64,000 nt of DNA from NCBI GenBank assembly GCA_015832175.1, contig WJXW01000001.1, forward strand, positions 1,426,001 through 1,490,000, read 5' to 3'. The position numbers were made by a program, and so were the translations under genes. The notes under the pieces are model-generated. The model searched no databases. It had not been told where the DNA came from and was given only the letters and a program-made list of their open reading frames with translations. This document shows, piece by piece, positions 33,690 through 44,301 of this stretch (its first letter is position 1; each line of letters opens with the position of its first letter). This DNA comes from Paraphaeosphaeria minitans (taxonomy: Eukaryota > Ascomycota > Dothideomycetes > Pleosporales > Didymosphaeriaceae).

Positions 33690-34711
33690 ATGACATCTCT
33701 CCGGCACACTACAAGGGCGTATATCCTGCGAAGAAGCCTCCCTTTCGCCAAAACGCCACTTCGGCCTCAGAAGCTAGCATCGCCTCATAGATCTTTCTCC
33801 AACACCGCGGCGATGGCGAACCCACTGCAGCAGGCAAGCAGGATATTCCAGGCCTTCAAAAAGGGAAGCCCTACTTTTGGAGCGTGGCAGGTACGAGCAT
33901 CACGTTACTTTCGAATCCATATATTACAAACATTGAGTCTCTACCAGATGCTCCCCGGTACAAATCACCCCCGTGCAATAGCCCGCTCAGGCGTGGACTG
34001 GATCTGCGTCGACTGCGAGCATGGCAACATCGACGGTACCTTCCGTCCCACCTTCCAAACCCCCCCTCCCACATCCCTAAGCAAGCCCCAGACTCTCAAA
34101 TGCACGAAGCCGTGAACGCCATCGCCAGCGCCCGCGTCTCCCCCCTCGTCCGCATCCCCGCCAACGAGCCCCACTACATCAAGCGCGCCCTCGACGCCGG
34201 CGCCCACGGCATCGTCGTGCCCCTGATCTACTCGGTCTACGACGCGCAGGAACTCGTGTCGGCGGCGAAATTCCCGCCCCAGGGCACCCGCGGCTTCGGC
34301 TCCCCCTTCAGCACGCAGACCTTCAACGACGACGATCTGCCCACGTATCTGCAGCACGCAAACGCCGCGCTGATCACCCTCGTGCAGATTGAGACGAAAG
34401 AGGCGCTGGAGCAGGTGCGCGAGATTGCCGCCGTGGAAGGTGTGGATTGTCTGTTGATAGGGCCGTTTGATCTGGGGAACAATATCGGGCGGCCGATTCT
34501 GGGGGAGATGCATGAGGAGTTGAAGAAGGCGATTGAGCGGATCAAGGAGGCGGCGCGTGGGGAGGGGAAGAAGGTGGGGATTTATTGTACGAGCGCTGAA
34601 GATGCGAGAGATTGTGCGCAGAGGGGGTTTGATTTCATCAGCATTGCGAACGATCGCGGGGCGATTACGGAGTACTTTCGCCAGACGTTGAAGGTGGCGA
34701 GCGGGAAGTGA
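33690..34711 (+). CDS. HpcH/HpaI aldolase (2-oxo acid aldolase family), probably mitochondrial
   Basis: A class II pyruvate-type aldolase that splits hydroxy-oxo acids to pyruvate (or oxaloacetate) and an aldehyde with a divalent metal. Exons are 33690-33890, 33948-34035 and 34092-34711, giving 302 residues. The N-terminal 40 residues (TTRAYILRRSLPFAKTPLRPQK...RSF) look like a mitochondrial presequence; an alternative start is the ATG at 33813. Core motifs are GVDWICVDCEHGNID, PLVRIPANEPHYIKRALDAGAHGIVVPLI, the conserved Glu in VQIETKEALE and LLIGPFDLGNNIG, then GKKVGIYCTSAEDA. The two introns, 57 and 56 nt, are canonical and restore WQMLPGTNHPRAI and NIDDSQMHEAV. It lies 81 bp after the glutaredoxin-like gene. 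Its physiological substrate cannot be told. Confidence 0.9.
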
Positions 34712-35392
34712 TTTCGAGTATAGCCTAAAAGATGTTGGCGTCTAAGGTTATACACACATGTGTCTTTTGAAGACGTGTATCTTGAAGAATCCCAAAGTCC
34801 AGCTCCGGGGCCATGAAAAGAGAATGGATAGCTAGATATCCTGAAAAGGTCTCGTGGAAACATCTGACAGCGCACAATTGCCGATACCCAACTCACTAAT
34901 CAGAAGAGCTGGCACGATCACTTGATCGGAAAGGGAGTCAATTGTCAAATGCTCCCAATTCCAGTGGACCCAAGACTACACCTCCCAAGGGCGCCCTAGA
35001 TACACCCGAATACGCTCTTCGCCTATCGTGCAGCAACAAACGCCATATCGAACCCTGCATCCGCCACCACGGCAAGAATCCGTACCCAATCAACAGAAAT
35101 GCTCCTTGGATCCCAATTTCCCAACGCATCGACCAGGCCAGCCTCGTCCCCATGCGACGGGAAACGGCCTTGAAACCAGCCCGACTCCTACCTAGGTACC
35201 TACCTACCAACCTACCTACCCCATTTTCCACACCTCGTGCATCGTTCCACACCGACCGGTCGCTCCGTTCGCTCCGTCTCGGGATTCCTGCCTGCTCTGG
35301 AGGCCAGGCTAGGTGCAAAGCGAAGCGAGCTGCGAGGAAACACAAGGGGACCTGCTCGATCGAGACTGGTATCGGAGACGCAAAGCACGTCG

Positions 35393-35434
35393 CTAGGTGG
35401 TAGGTAGGTAGGTAGGTAGGTAGGTAGGTAGGTA
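35393..35434. repeat. (TAGG)n tetranucleotide repeat
   Basis: About ten perfect copies of TAGG/GGTA. A related TACCTA/ACCTACC cluster sits 200 bp upstream at about 35189-35221, in opposite polarity. Confidence 0.9.
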
Positions 35435-36510
35435 CGTAGCACGCGGCTTTGCTCCACGGAACGACACTGCTCCATGCGCACCTTTGGCCGCGTGCTCGAC
35501 GACGGATAACGTCCACGTCGTGGGGTTGCGACTCCCGTGTAGCGTGTGTGGGAGCAGTGCGTGGAGGTGAGCTTGCAAGTACCTACCCACGGGCCAGTCG
35601 CAGTCCAACACTAGGTAGGTACCGGGAGCGGATAACGCGACACGAAAAACGTCAAACCAGCAAGCCGTACGCTTCGCAGCCCCAGACGGGTGTCCGCAGA
35701 TGAATCCTTCCGCTCGGGGACCTCCGAAGCATGGGATAATCTGGGCCATGGGTACCTAAGGGTGTGGTGTCGATGATGTTGATGGTGAGGGAAACCTCAC
35801 GGAGTGCCGCTCCAAAAGGTCAGACCCAATCACCGTCCGGGTGGCTGCCATCACGTTCCTTGGGAGGCGTTTTGGCTGGGGGCTGGGGCTAGGGAAGGGA
35901 TGCGGTTCAAGGAAGGAAAGGCAAGGCGGGAGTGAGATGGTCTGGAATGAATGACTCCGTGAGGTCGAATCACCGGTCGGGCTTTGGTGGGACGGGGGGG
36001 ATGGGGGCGGAGGGGTGAGGAGCACGGCATTGAAGAAAAGGGTGTTTGAGGGTGTTTGAGGGCATCGAGGGCTGTGCAAAAGGTCTTTCCACCATCGAGC
36101 TCCATGTCAATATACTCATGGGGTAGACATACCTAGTAGGTAGTCTAGTTATTTATCGATAGTGTACCTAGTGGCAGCCGTGCTGCGCAGTCGGTCCGAT
36201 GCTCCCCAGCCCTGCCACACTCGATCCCTCAAGCCCACACCACAGGGCTGGCCACGGACCTCAATGCTCACCATCATCCCGCACGTTTCTTACATGCACT
36301 CTCCGTCAGGTGCAACGCGCGCCACGGGAAATCCGTCGCCCCTTCTCCGCGTGCTCTGTCCGAGATGTGGAAATACCCCGCATGTGTCAGCAGCGCAAGG
36401 TAGGTACAGTAAGCGCGGACACCTGTGGTAGACAGGCCAAGCGATGCGTGTATTTCAGAAGGGTGCGGGACTGTGCCCCGCCAATACAAGGCGTGGTACA
36501 GGAATAGTTG

Positions 36511-36735
36511 GGAGGTCTATCTTGGGAGGGTGATGGTCATTGGGAAAGGGGGCATGGTGTTATTGGGGGTTTCTTGGGAGGGTGAATGTTGGGAAAGAAG
36601 TCCCGTGGGATTATCTTGGGAGGGTGATGGATGTGGGGAATAGGTCACGTGGGATTTTCTTGGGAGGGAGATGGATGTGGGGAATAGTTCACGTGGGATT
36701 ATCTTGGGAGGGTGATGGATATGGGGAAAGAGGTC
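36511..36735. repeat. Minisatellite, CTTGGGAGGGTGATGGAT-type unit
   Basis: Five or six diverged copies of a 50-60-bp unit built from 'CTTGGGAGGGTGATGG', 'ATGTGGGGAATAGGTCA' and 'CGTGGGATTATC'. The copies near 36615-36720 are almost identical to each other, which suggests recent amplification. Confidence 0.8.
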
Positions 36736-37617
36736 ATGTTCCGTTGCTGTCATTGGGATGACTCGAGTGGACGCGGGGAGATTCAGCATAGGCATGCGAT
36801 TGGTGCGGGTTTTTTTGCGTAGAGAATTGCAGTCTTCGACGGCAGTCGTCTCGGTGCCCAATGAAGCAGGATGGAAGCAGCGCAATGTGAAAAGAGGCCA
36901 TCGTTTAGCAAGGCGTTAACATATTGGCTGGGATGATGCGGGCGGACGAGGTAGACTAGGTGACTGCGACGTGTGAAGTCGGTGGGGTAGAGTCGAATAG
37001 ATTGCGGTAGTGGAGAGGCCAGGCTCACGACCACGATGCCAGGTTCGGCATGTCATCAGGCTGAGCTCGCTCGATATAGGTGCAAAGTGAATTGGGAGGC
37101 GGCGAGGATGCGGGTTCCACAGGCGCGAATGGGAGACGGCGAGGACGAGGATGCGGGCAGGGAGGCGGCGAGGACGTGGGCAGTGTGACGGCGACAGGCA
37201 GCGGCAACGAGGGAGTGATGAATGGACATGACAGTGGACATGGCGATGGACGTAGCAGACTAGCAGTAGGCAGACACCACGCCAGAAGACGCCATTTCGC
37301 AGCCGGCTTGACCGTTTGGGGGCTGGGCACGGTCGACCCCTGCCTTGACTGGCACCATCGGTTTCACGAGACGGGCGCAGAACAAACGGCAGAGATGGCG
37401 ATCGGCACGCAGTCGTCGTGGAGTGTGTCGCGGATTGCGTCGTGGATTGTGATGGGCATGCGGCTGATGATGGGCATGACGAGTGCCCAGCTGAGCGTCA
37501 GCAACGGCTTGCTTGCTTGCGCAGAGGCACGGTGTGTGGTGTTGCGGCTTTGGTCACGGCCCGCTGGCGTCGCAGGACGCAGGGGCACAATGGGCAGCCA
37601 GACCATCCACCTAGGGC

Positions 37618-37930
37618 CCGCTGGTGTTTCGGCTGGGTGGGTGGGCTGGACAGGCGGCTGATGATTCGGCTGGTGGTGTGGACTGGGTGGATGGGTGGAC
37701 TGAACAGGCGGCTGATGTTTAGGCTGGTGGTGTGGAGGAGCCGGGCTGGTGGTGTGGATAGGCTGCTAACAAATGCTGTGGACAGGCTGTTAACTAACGA
37801 ATGCTGGTGTGGACGGGCCGGGCTGGGTGGGCTGGGTGGGCTGGACAGGCGGCTGATGATGAGGCTGCTGGCTGCTGATGTGGACACTGGACAGGCTGTT
37901 AGTCTAACGAACGAATGCTGGTGTGGGCAG
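37618..37930. repeat. Diverged tandem block, GGCTGATGAT/GCTGGTGGTGTGGA
   Basis: Repeated blocks 'GGACAGGCGGCTGATGAT', 'GGCTGGTGGTGTGGA' and 'AACGAATGCTGGTGTGG' recur three to four times with varying spacing. They produce long but low-complexity open frames on both strands. Confidence 0.7.
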
Positions 37931-38270
37931 GCCACGGTCGACAAGGGGGCGATTGGGTGTGCCCCTGGCTAGCATGGGTGGTGGTGGCAGGTGCTGTGTG
38001 CAAGCCGCCCCGTCGAAGCTAGACTGACGCCCCTCTGTTTCCTCCCCCAGTCGATGCCCATTGCCCAGCCTGCCCTTGCTCAGGGTCAGCGTCCCTTTGG
38101 CCGTGCTTGTGCTTGTGCCTGTGCTGCGAGCCCGTCGCGCCTGCCTGCCCTGCCCTGCCCTGCACCGCACCGAACTGCACCGCACCGCACCGCACTGCAC
38201 CCGCTCCACTCCTCTCACGCACTCCCTCCCTCCCGCGTGTGCCTGACGAGCCTCAGTCTCGACCTCACCA

Positions 38271-38352
38271 CGCACACTCGCACACACACACTCGCACACA
38301 CACTCGCACACACACTCGCACACACACTCGCACACACACTCGCACACACACC
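38271..38352. repeat. 12-bp tandem repeat CACACACACTCG
   Basis: Between six and seven nearly perfect copies of the 12-mer CACACACACTCG. It lies about 550 bp before the kelch-like ATG, inside the CT-rich leader region. Confidence 0.9.
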
Positions 38353-38906
38353 GGCCGCTGTGCTGCTTCCCCTCCTTCTGTGCTCTTCTCGCCTCTTCGA
38401 CAGAGCGCTCCCATCTCGCTCTCTACTACGCCAGTTGCCCCAAGGCCTGTTCCGTCCTGCCGCCGCCTGCTCAACCTGTCCCAGCCCTCCTCGGTGCCCA
38501 TCGTGTCTTTGATTCGAGTAGGTCCTGCGCTTCTCGTGTCTCTTCTTTGTGCCGCCTGCAGTAGCTGCTCTGGACTACCACACTTCACTCACCCCCAAGC
38601 CGACGCGCCCACGGTCGCTCCAACAAAGCGCTCCTTTCTCACACGCGCACAGGTCATCCCTACCCTTCACTTAATACGCCTTCTCGTCGTCCATCGCATT
38701 GCTGCACAGTCGCATACTGTCCCCGACAAAAACCTGCACTTGACCATCGTTGCTTCACCCGGGACACCATCACTCCGTCATGAAATAGAACCGCCACCAC
38801 TGATTCTCCATACGTTCTTCTCTGGCCCGCCCTCCCCGTAACCTTCGTTACCCCACATTCGTTTATCGCTGCCGCCTGCCGCGCGCCGGCCACCTTTCCA
38901 TTCACC

Positions 38907-41297
38907 ATGCCTTCGAAGACCTTCAAGGACCCCATCTACCCTTTGGACAACCACTGCTCCGTCATTCACAAGAACACGCTCTACGTCTATTCGCCCCAGG
39001 GATTCCAGTCGCTGGATTTGGCAAAGGGTTCTCAATGGGAGAAGCTACCCATGGATGTATCGCTGACGGGCGCTGAGTGCATATTGGCGCCCTCGTCTGG
39101 CGATGCCAACACCGACATGATGTTCGTTGTTGGAGGAAGGGTGAACGAGACCGCAACGCAGTGGGGCTACCCTGGCCTCATGCACTACTCCTTCGACGAC
39201 AAAAAATGGGATTGGCAGCGGTCCGAGTCTTGGGTCACAAAGGAACGAACGAATCACGCCGCCATTTACATACCTGCCGCGAAACAGATCCTCGTCTACT
39301 CGGGCTCCTCGGATCCTCAGTCGAGCGGCCTCTCATCGGAGAGCTTCTTGATCGACACGAAATCGCCTTATGGCGTTCTCAGCCAGCCAGCTGGAGCCAA
39401 CCCGCCCCTCATCAAACCCATGCTCATGCCGTGGGACGACAACCATGCAGTCATGGTCGGTGGCGGGCCCTCGAGTACGGCCATCTATACCTTTGGCGCA
39501 ATGTCAGATGCTTCCGGTGCGATGGAAGGATGGAAGGATCTCGGCATTGCAATCCCAGAGCCCATCACCACCCCAGACACGATACAATGTGCCTTGATCA
39601 ACGGTGAGGACGGGAGCAAGGTGCTGGAAACATTCAACATGGGAGTGTCGCCAAATACCGTCACGCGAACTGTCCTCCTCAACAAGGGCGGATCTGTTGC
39701 TGCCCAAGGTACGACCGTTGGCGTCAACTCGAAACGATACACGACGCTTGACGACTTCCCCGAGTACAACGATACCCTCGCCTCGGACCTCACCCGAACC
39801 GGCTACTCAATCGCGCAAAGCGACTCCGACAGGATTGTCTTCTCGGGAGGCAACGCCCAGGAGCCTCTGAGCATCTTCGACGGCTCGGAGGATTCATGGG
39901 TCAACGCAACAGCACTCTTCACTGGCAGCCAACTGAACAGCATCTTACAACCTTCATCCTCGATTAGCTCTTCAACACCGACATCGACGGCCACGGAGAC
40001 AGCAGCGGCTTCTTCCTCCGCGGCCGCCGTTCCACCCGCCGGTGCCGCCGCAAACAACAAGGACAGAATGTTGACAGTTCTCGGCGCAACCCTAGGTGCA
40101 ATCTTTGGCATCGCTGCTCTGTTGATCTTGGTGCTGTTCTACCTCAGGTGGAGGAAATCGAAGAAGAGGAAGACAGCGCAGGGTCGATACGTCGAAAAAG
40201 ATCGCTTGAGCTTTGCCGATCGCGGCGCCGAGTTCATGAAGGAGGCAGGAGGTGTGGGGGGTATGGGCAGTAAGCCCAGGTTCACAGAAGTGAATGCGTC
40301 CCAAACCTCGCTCGCAATCATTGCAGGCGGCCACGGTCACAAGCGCGGCATGCTGAGCGATTCGAGTACGTCGGGTCTGGTCAAGAAGGCCAGCCCGCTC
40401 GGATACACTGAGCCCGTCGAGCTGTCCAAGTTCGACTTGAAGCCAGAACCCATGGAGGAGAGGATCGTTCGACAGAACTCTGGTCGGCTACCGCCCGCAT
40501 CCAAGGCAATTGGCAACGTAAGTAGAAGCCGTAGCTCTGGCTGGAGTCGCTATTTCGCCAACAACGATGCCACCAACTTGGCTGCCATGCCTACGGACAA
40601 CCGCTCGACGTTTGCTTCTGACCGTACAAGCACCGCGAGCCATTTAATGTACACCGACTCGCGCATGTACGGCCAGCCAATGCAAGCCCCTCCGCCACTC
40701 GATATTCCCAAGTTTGAGAACCAACGCATAAGCAAAGTCACTAGTGGTAGCCCGACACTAGGTAACTCGACGGACAACTTACCTGGTCAGCCTATGCAGG
40801 CAGAACTCGCAAGAGCCAATTCGGGAGCCAGCACGCGCTCCGGCATCAGCAATGATGATCATCACTATCTCCGGGATCCTGTGGAAAGCTGGACACCTGT
40901 CGGCCACGAGGAGCGACCAGTGAGCAGCAACTACACGAGCAGTGTTGTGATGAACGATTATCGCGACGGCGTTAATTCATACTATCCCGATGGCACATCC
41001 TCGTTCTACCCGAAGAGCGGAATCAGCTCCTTCAACCCTGGCCAATCGAGGCTCGGTGAACCCGAAATTCGGGAAAGCACAAACACCGTCTTCCCAGGTC
41101 AAAACCTGGGCAACACTCAGCCAAGCCAGCAGCAGCAGCACGAGGATTTCGACTCTTTCTACCCCACGCCCCCACGCCTAGGCGGTGCGCCAGACGGCCG
41201 AGAGAGCCAGGTCACTGTGTTCCCCGGGGGACCTGCCGGCGACCGTAAGGAAGGAGGACAAGACATGTCCTGGCTGAATCTCGGTGTCCCCAAGTGA
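38907..41297 (+). CDS. Kelch-like single-pass membrane protein with long cytoplasmic tail
   Basis: A single exon of 796 residues; its function is unknown. Residues about 1-330 resemble a galactose-oxidase/kelch beta-propeller with repeated blade-like strands (NTLYVYSPQGFQSLDL, MMFVVGGRVNETA, QILVYSGSSDPQ, HAVMVGGGPSSTAIYTF, RIVFSGGNAQEPLSIFD). A Ser/Thr/Ala-rich stalk follows (about 345-385), then one membrane segment at about 388-412 (MLTVLGATLGAIFGIAALLI...), then the stop-transfer RWRKSKKRK and a tail of about 380 mostly disordered residues rich in Ser, Pro and Tyr. Asn-glycosylation sites (NETA, NDTL, NATA) sit on the propeller side, agreeing with an outside-facing N-terminus. No signal peptide is visible at the ATG, which is odd; an unseen upstream exon is possible. 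A sensor or cell-surface role is inference. Confidence 0.8.
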   Translation: MPSKTFKDPIYPLDNHCSVIHKNTLYVYSPQGFQSLDLAKGSQWEKLPMDVSLTGAECILAPSSGDANTDMMFVVGGRVNETATQWGYPGLMHYSFDDKKWDWQRSESWVTKERTNHAAIYIPAAKQILVYSGSSDPQSSGLSSESFLIDTKSPYGVLSQPAGANPPLIKPMLMPWDDNHAVMVGGGPSSTAIYTFGAMSDASGAMEGWKDLGIAIPEPITTPDTIQCALINGEDGSKVLETFNMGVSPNTVTRTVLLNKGGSVAAQGTTVGVNSKRYTTLDDFPEYNDTLASDLTRTGYSIAQSDSDRIVFSGGNAQEPLSIFDGSEDSWVNATALFTGSQLNSILQPSSSISSSTPTSTATETAAASSSAAAVPPAGAAANNKDRMLTVLGATLGAIFGIAALLILVLFYLRWRKSKKRKTAQGRYVEKDRLSFADRGAEFMKEAGGVGGMGSKPRFTEVNASQTSLAIIAGGHGHKRGMLSDSSTSGLVKKASPLGYTEPVELSKFDLKPEPMEERIVRQNSGRLPPASKAIGNVSRSRSSGWSRYFANNDATNLAAMPTDNRSTFASDRTSTASHLMYTDSRMYGQPMQAPPPLDIPKFENQRISKVTSGSPTLGNSTDNLPGQPMQAELARANSGASTRSGISNDDHHYLRDPVESWTPVGHEERPVSSNYTSSVVMNDYRDGVNSYYPDGTSSFYPKSGISSFNPGQSRLGEPEIRESTNTVFPGQNLGNTQPSQQQQHEDFDSFYPTPPRLGGAPDGRESQVTVFPGGPAGDRKEGGQDMSWLNLGVPK

Positions 41298-42368
41298 AAG
41301 ATTTCTCACAATTTCCTGTCTCCTACGGATCTCTCAGCCACCCGGGCGGTTTTCGAGCATCCATTTGGCCCTGAAAAAATGTCGCATCGTTCCTACCCTG
41401 CCAGTCTCCATCTGCTTCGAGCATAGCCTAAGAGCGCCGGGCGTCCCACCTCTTTTCTGCCATCCCTTCATGCAACAACATTTCCCAACTTTTCGACTGG
41501 CTCTTCCCAAACCAACCTGCTTGGTACCTACATATACTCGCGCGCTGCAGCGCGTGCCCGCACCTGCATTTATTCTCTGCTTTGCGCGTCTCCTTTGTCC
41601 GCTGCATGCATCATACCCTAAGCTCTATGCTTTGCGACCGGTCGTTACTACAATACCCGACACTCTCCGCGGTGTCAAACCCCCCACCTTCCCCACAACA
41701 CCTCCGCCTTGTACATACCCTCCTCAAGTGTTACCTGCTAGATACTTTCTCGTCTCTCGTTGAACCACATTTCCAACCTTCGTTTCTCTTTGTTGTTGTT
41801 GTTGTTGTTGTCGTTGCATAGTTGCACTTCTCTGTTCTGTTTGCGCAATATTTTGATTGTCTATAGCTGTGTCATGTGGCGTCTACAGATGGGAGAGGGA
41901 AAGCTTTTCCTTGCTGTCTATATCTAATCCACATCAGCATAATGCCAGCGCGTGGTGCCGAGTAATGAACTTATTGAAACCGCAAGACGTTGTGTGCCTA
42001 GATGTGAATCTATTGAAATTGCAAGTCGTCTTGTCTGCACATGATGGCGATGTGAGACTATCTTTGTCTCTGTGTCGGTTATAGTCTAGCTTCCCATCTC
42101 GGCGTGACTGCCCGCTGTCTGCGCGTCGTTACCCGCCGTAGATAGCACGGCCGCGATCTACGTTTTGGGATAGATCCCGACTCAAGTCAAAAGTCCTATC
42201 CTACGCTATTAATCTAGGTAGACAACTTAATCGACATCGAAGCACGGGAGGGAAGATTGTTGATCCGCTTCTTGACCTCCAACCTCGCTCGTCAACGATC
42301 CGACCCAACCACTGACGCGCCGCGGTCTCACCCAAAACATCGGTGTGCACCATCACGACATCAGCGCC
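41298..42368. other. Intergenic after the kelch-like gene
   Basis: A long 3' region, CT-rich to about 41760 and with a (GTT)n repeat at 41790-41816, then the gamma-glutamyltransferase promoter. No gene supported. Confidence 0.5.
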
Positions 42369-44301
42369 ATGGTCACGACATCTGCCACGGCGTTCCTGCT
42401 TGCGCTCTCCGCCCTGTTTCACGCCTCGCGTGCCTCAGCCTCATCATTTCACCCCCCACAGATAGTGCTCAACCCGCATCAAGATCCCGACTCATCACAT
42501 ACGTCTTCGGACCCCCGCCTCGGCGCCATCGCCAGCGAAAGCAAACTATGCAGCCGCATCGGCACCGACCTGTTGCGCGCGGGCGGTAATGCCGCCGACG
42601 CCCTCGTCGGCACCGTCTTCTGCGTCGGTGTCGTGGGCATGTACCACAGCGGGATCGGCGGCGGCGGCTTCATGCTGGTCCGCAGCGCGTCTGGCGCCTA
42701 CGAGTCTATCGACTTCCGCGAGACGGCGCCGGGGGCCGCGTCCGAGGACATGTATGCCGGAAACCGGAATGGCTCCGTCTTTGGGGGGTTGGCGGTCGGT
42801 GTGCCGGGGGAGTTGAGGGGGCTGGAGTATCTGCATCGGGGGTATGGTAAGTTGAGCTGGGAAGAAGTGATGAGGCCGGCGATTGAGCTTGCGGAGGGCG
42901 GGTTTGAGGCTGGGCAGGATTTGGTGAGGTATATGGATGTAGCGGAGAAGTCCATCTACGGACGGGATTTTCTGAGCGAGGAGCCTGCGTGGGCGGAGGA
43001 CTTTGCGCCGAATGGGACGAGGGTTAGGGAAGGGGATATCTTGACGAGGAAGAGGTATGCGAAAACGCTTAGAGCGGTGGCGGAGGGAGGCGCAAATGTG
43101 TTTTACGAGGGGCCCATTGCGGAGGCGACGGTAGAGGCTGTGAGGGCGGCGAATGGGACGATGACGCTTGAGGATTTGCGTCGGTATAAGATCAGGAGTA
43201 GAGCACCGCTGCAGGCCGAGTATAAGAACTTCAAGCTCACGTCCGTGGGTGCGCCCGCTGCGGGTGCAGTCATCCTGAGTACGTTCAAGACCATCGAGGG
43301 CTACGAGGGCATGAACGACGCCAAAGCTACGAACCTGAGCACCCACTATCTCGACGAGGCGCTCCGCTTCGCCTACGCAGAGCGCTCCTCCCTCGGCGAT
43401 CCAGACTTCGTGAGTGGGACAGCCGCCCACCAGGATACTATGCTCAGCGAGGCCTCGGCCGCCCGCAAGCGTAGCAAGATCTCGTCTTCCCACACACTCC
43501 CCGTGGAAGAGTACAACCCGGATGGCTACGAGATCCTCGAAAACCACGGCACATCCCACATCGTCGCGGCCGACGCCTCGGGCCTCGCCATCTCCCTCAC
43601 GTGAGTCCCCCAACAGCATCGCTACCTACATGACGTGGCTAAAAACCCGCAGCTCAACGATCAACCTCATCTTCGCGGGCGGCCTCATCGTGCCCAGCAC
43701 CGGCGTCATCCTCAACGACCAAATGAACGACTTCTCCCTCCCCAACACGCGCAACGAATTCGGCTACCCGCCCTCGCCCTCCAACTACATCCGGCCCGGC
43801 AAACGCCCCCTTTCGTCCATCGCGCCCGTCATCGTCGAGCACGCCTCCAACGGCACCTTGTACTACGTCATCGGCAGCGCTGGCGGCGCCAAGATCATCT
43901 CCGCCGTCGCGCAGAACCTGTGGCACGTCCTCGACCACAACATGAGCGCCCCCGACGCCCTGCACGAGCCGAGATTCCACGACCAGCTGGTCCCCAACGT
44001 CGTCGCCTTCGAGTGCAACTCGACGAACCCGGACTGCGCCCCGGACGGCAAGGCGCCGCACGACCTCGCGGGGCCTGCTGACGCCAGCCGTCTTCACCCC
44101 TGGGCCGAGTCGGGCATCGGCACGGGCTCCGCGCGCGCCTTTGACAACGCTACCGTGGCGTTTATGAGGGAGAGGGGGCACAATGTCACGTGGATGCCGC
44201 AGGGCTACAGCTCGGCGCAGGCGCTGCGGGTGTGCTGGAACGGGACGTTTGAGGCGGCGGGGGAGCCGCGGCAGCGGGACAGTGGGGGTTTTGCGGTTTG
44301 A
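42369..44301 (+). CDS. Gamma-glutamyltransferase, secreted
   Basis: Cleaves the gamma-glutamyl bond of glutathione and transfers or hydrolyses the glutamyl group, outside the cell or in the vacuole. Exons are 42369-43600 and 43653-44301 with a 52-nt intron, giving 626 residues. I chose the ATG at 42369 because it begins a classic signal peptide (MVTTSATAFLLALSALFHASRASA); an in-frame ATG eight codons upstream is possible. The large subunit has GGNAADALVGTVFCVGVVGMYHSGIGGGGFM and FRETAP (substrate Arg). The autoprocessing and nucleophile Thr is residue 395 in HGTSHIVAAD. The small subunit, across the splice site, has NDQMNDFS and the RPLSSIAP oxyanion Ser pair, then GSAGGAKI. All catalytic residues are intact, so the proenzyme should mature to two subunits. 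Confidence 0.93.

Larger units (their letters stand above)
34712..38906. other. 4.2-kb gene-free, repeat-rich stretch
   Basis: The largest gap in the window. I see no supported gene: open frames are short or run through low-complexity DNA, and several depend on non-ATG starts. It contains a TAGG tetramer tract, a minisatellite at 36.5 kb, a diverged repeat block at 37.6-37.9 kb, a CA/CTCG array at 38.3 kb and, from about 37990 to 38906, pyrimidine-rich sequence that is probably the promoter and leader of the kelch-like gene. Confidence 0.55.

Noticed and set aside
35393..35434. (TAGG)n as an internal telomere remnant
   Set aside because: The fungal telomere repeat is TTAGGG. The unit here is TAGG with no TTAGGG copies nearby, so it is a simple microsatellite.
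37904..38841. Long Cys/Val, His/Thr and Arg-rich frames around 38 kb
   Set aside because: They are produced by the 12-bp CACACACACTCG repeat and flanking low-complexity DNA in the leader of the kelch-like gene.
42546..43619. A 357-codon minus-strand ORF antisense to gamma-glutamyltransferase
   Set aside because: The plus strand here encodes an intact, clearly recognisable enzyme, and the antisense frame shows no motif.
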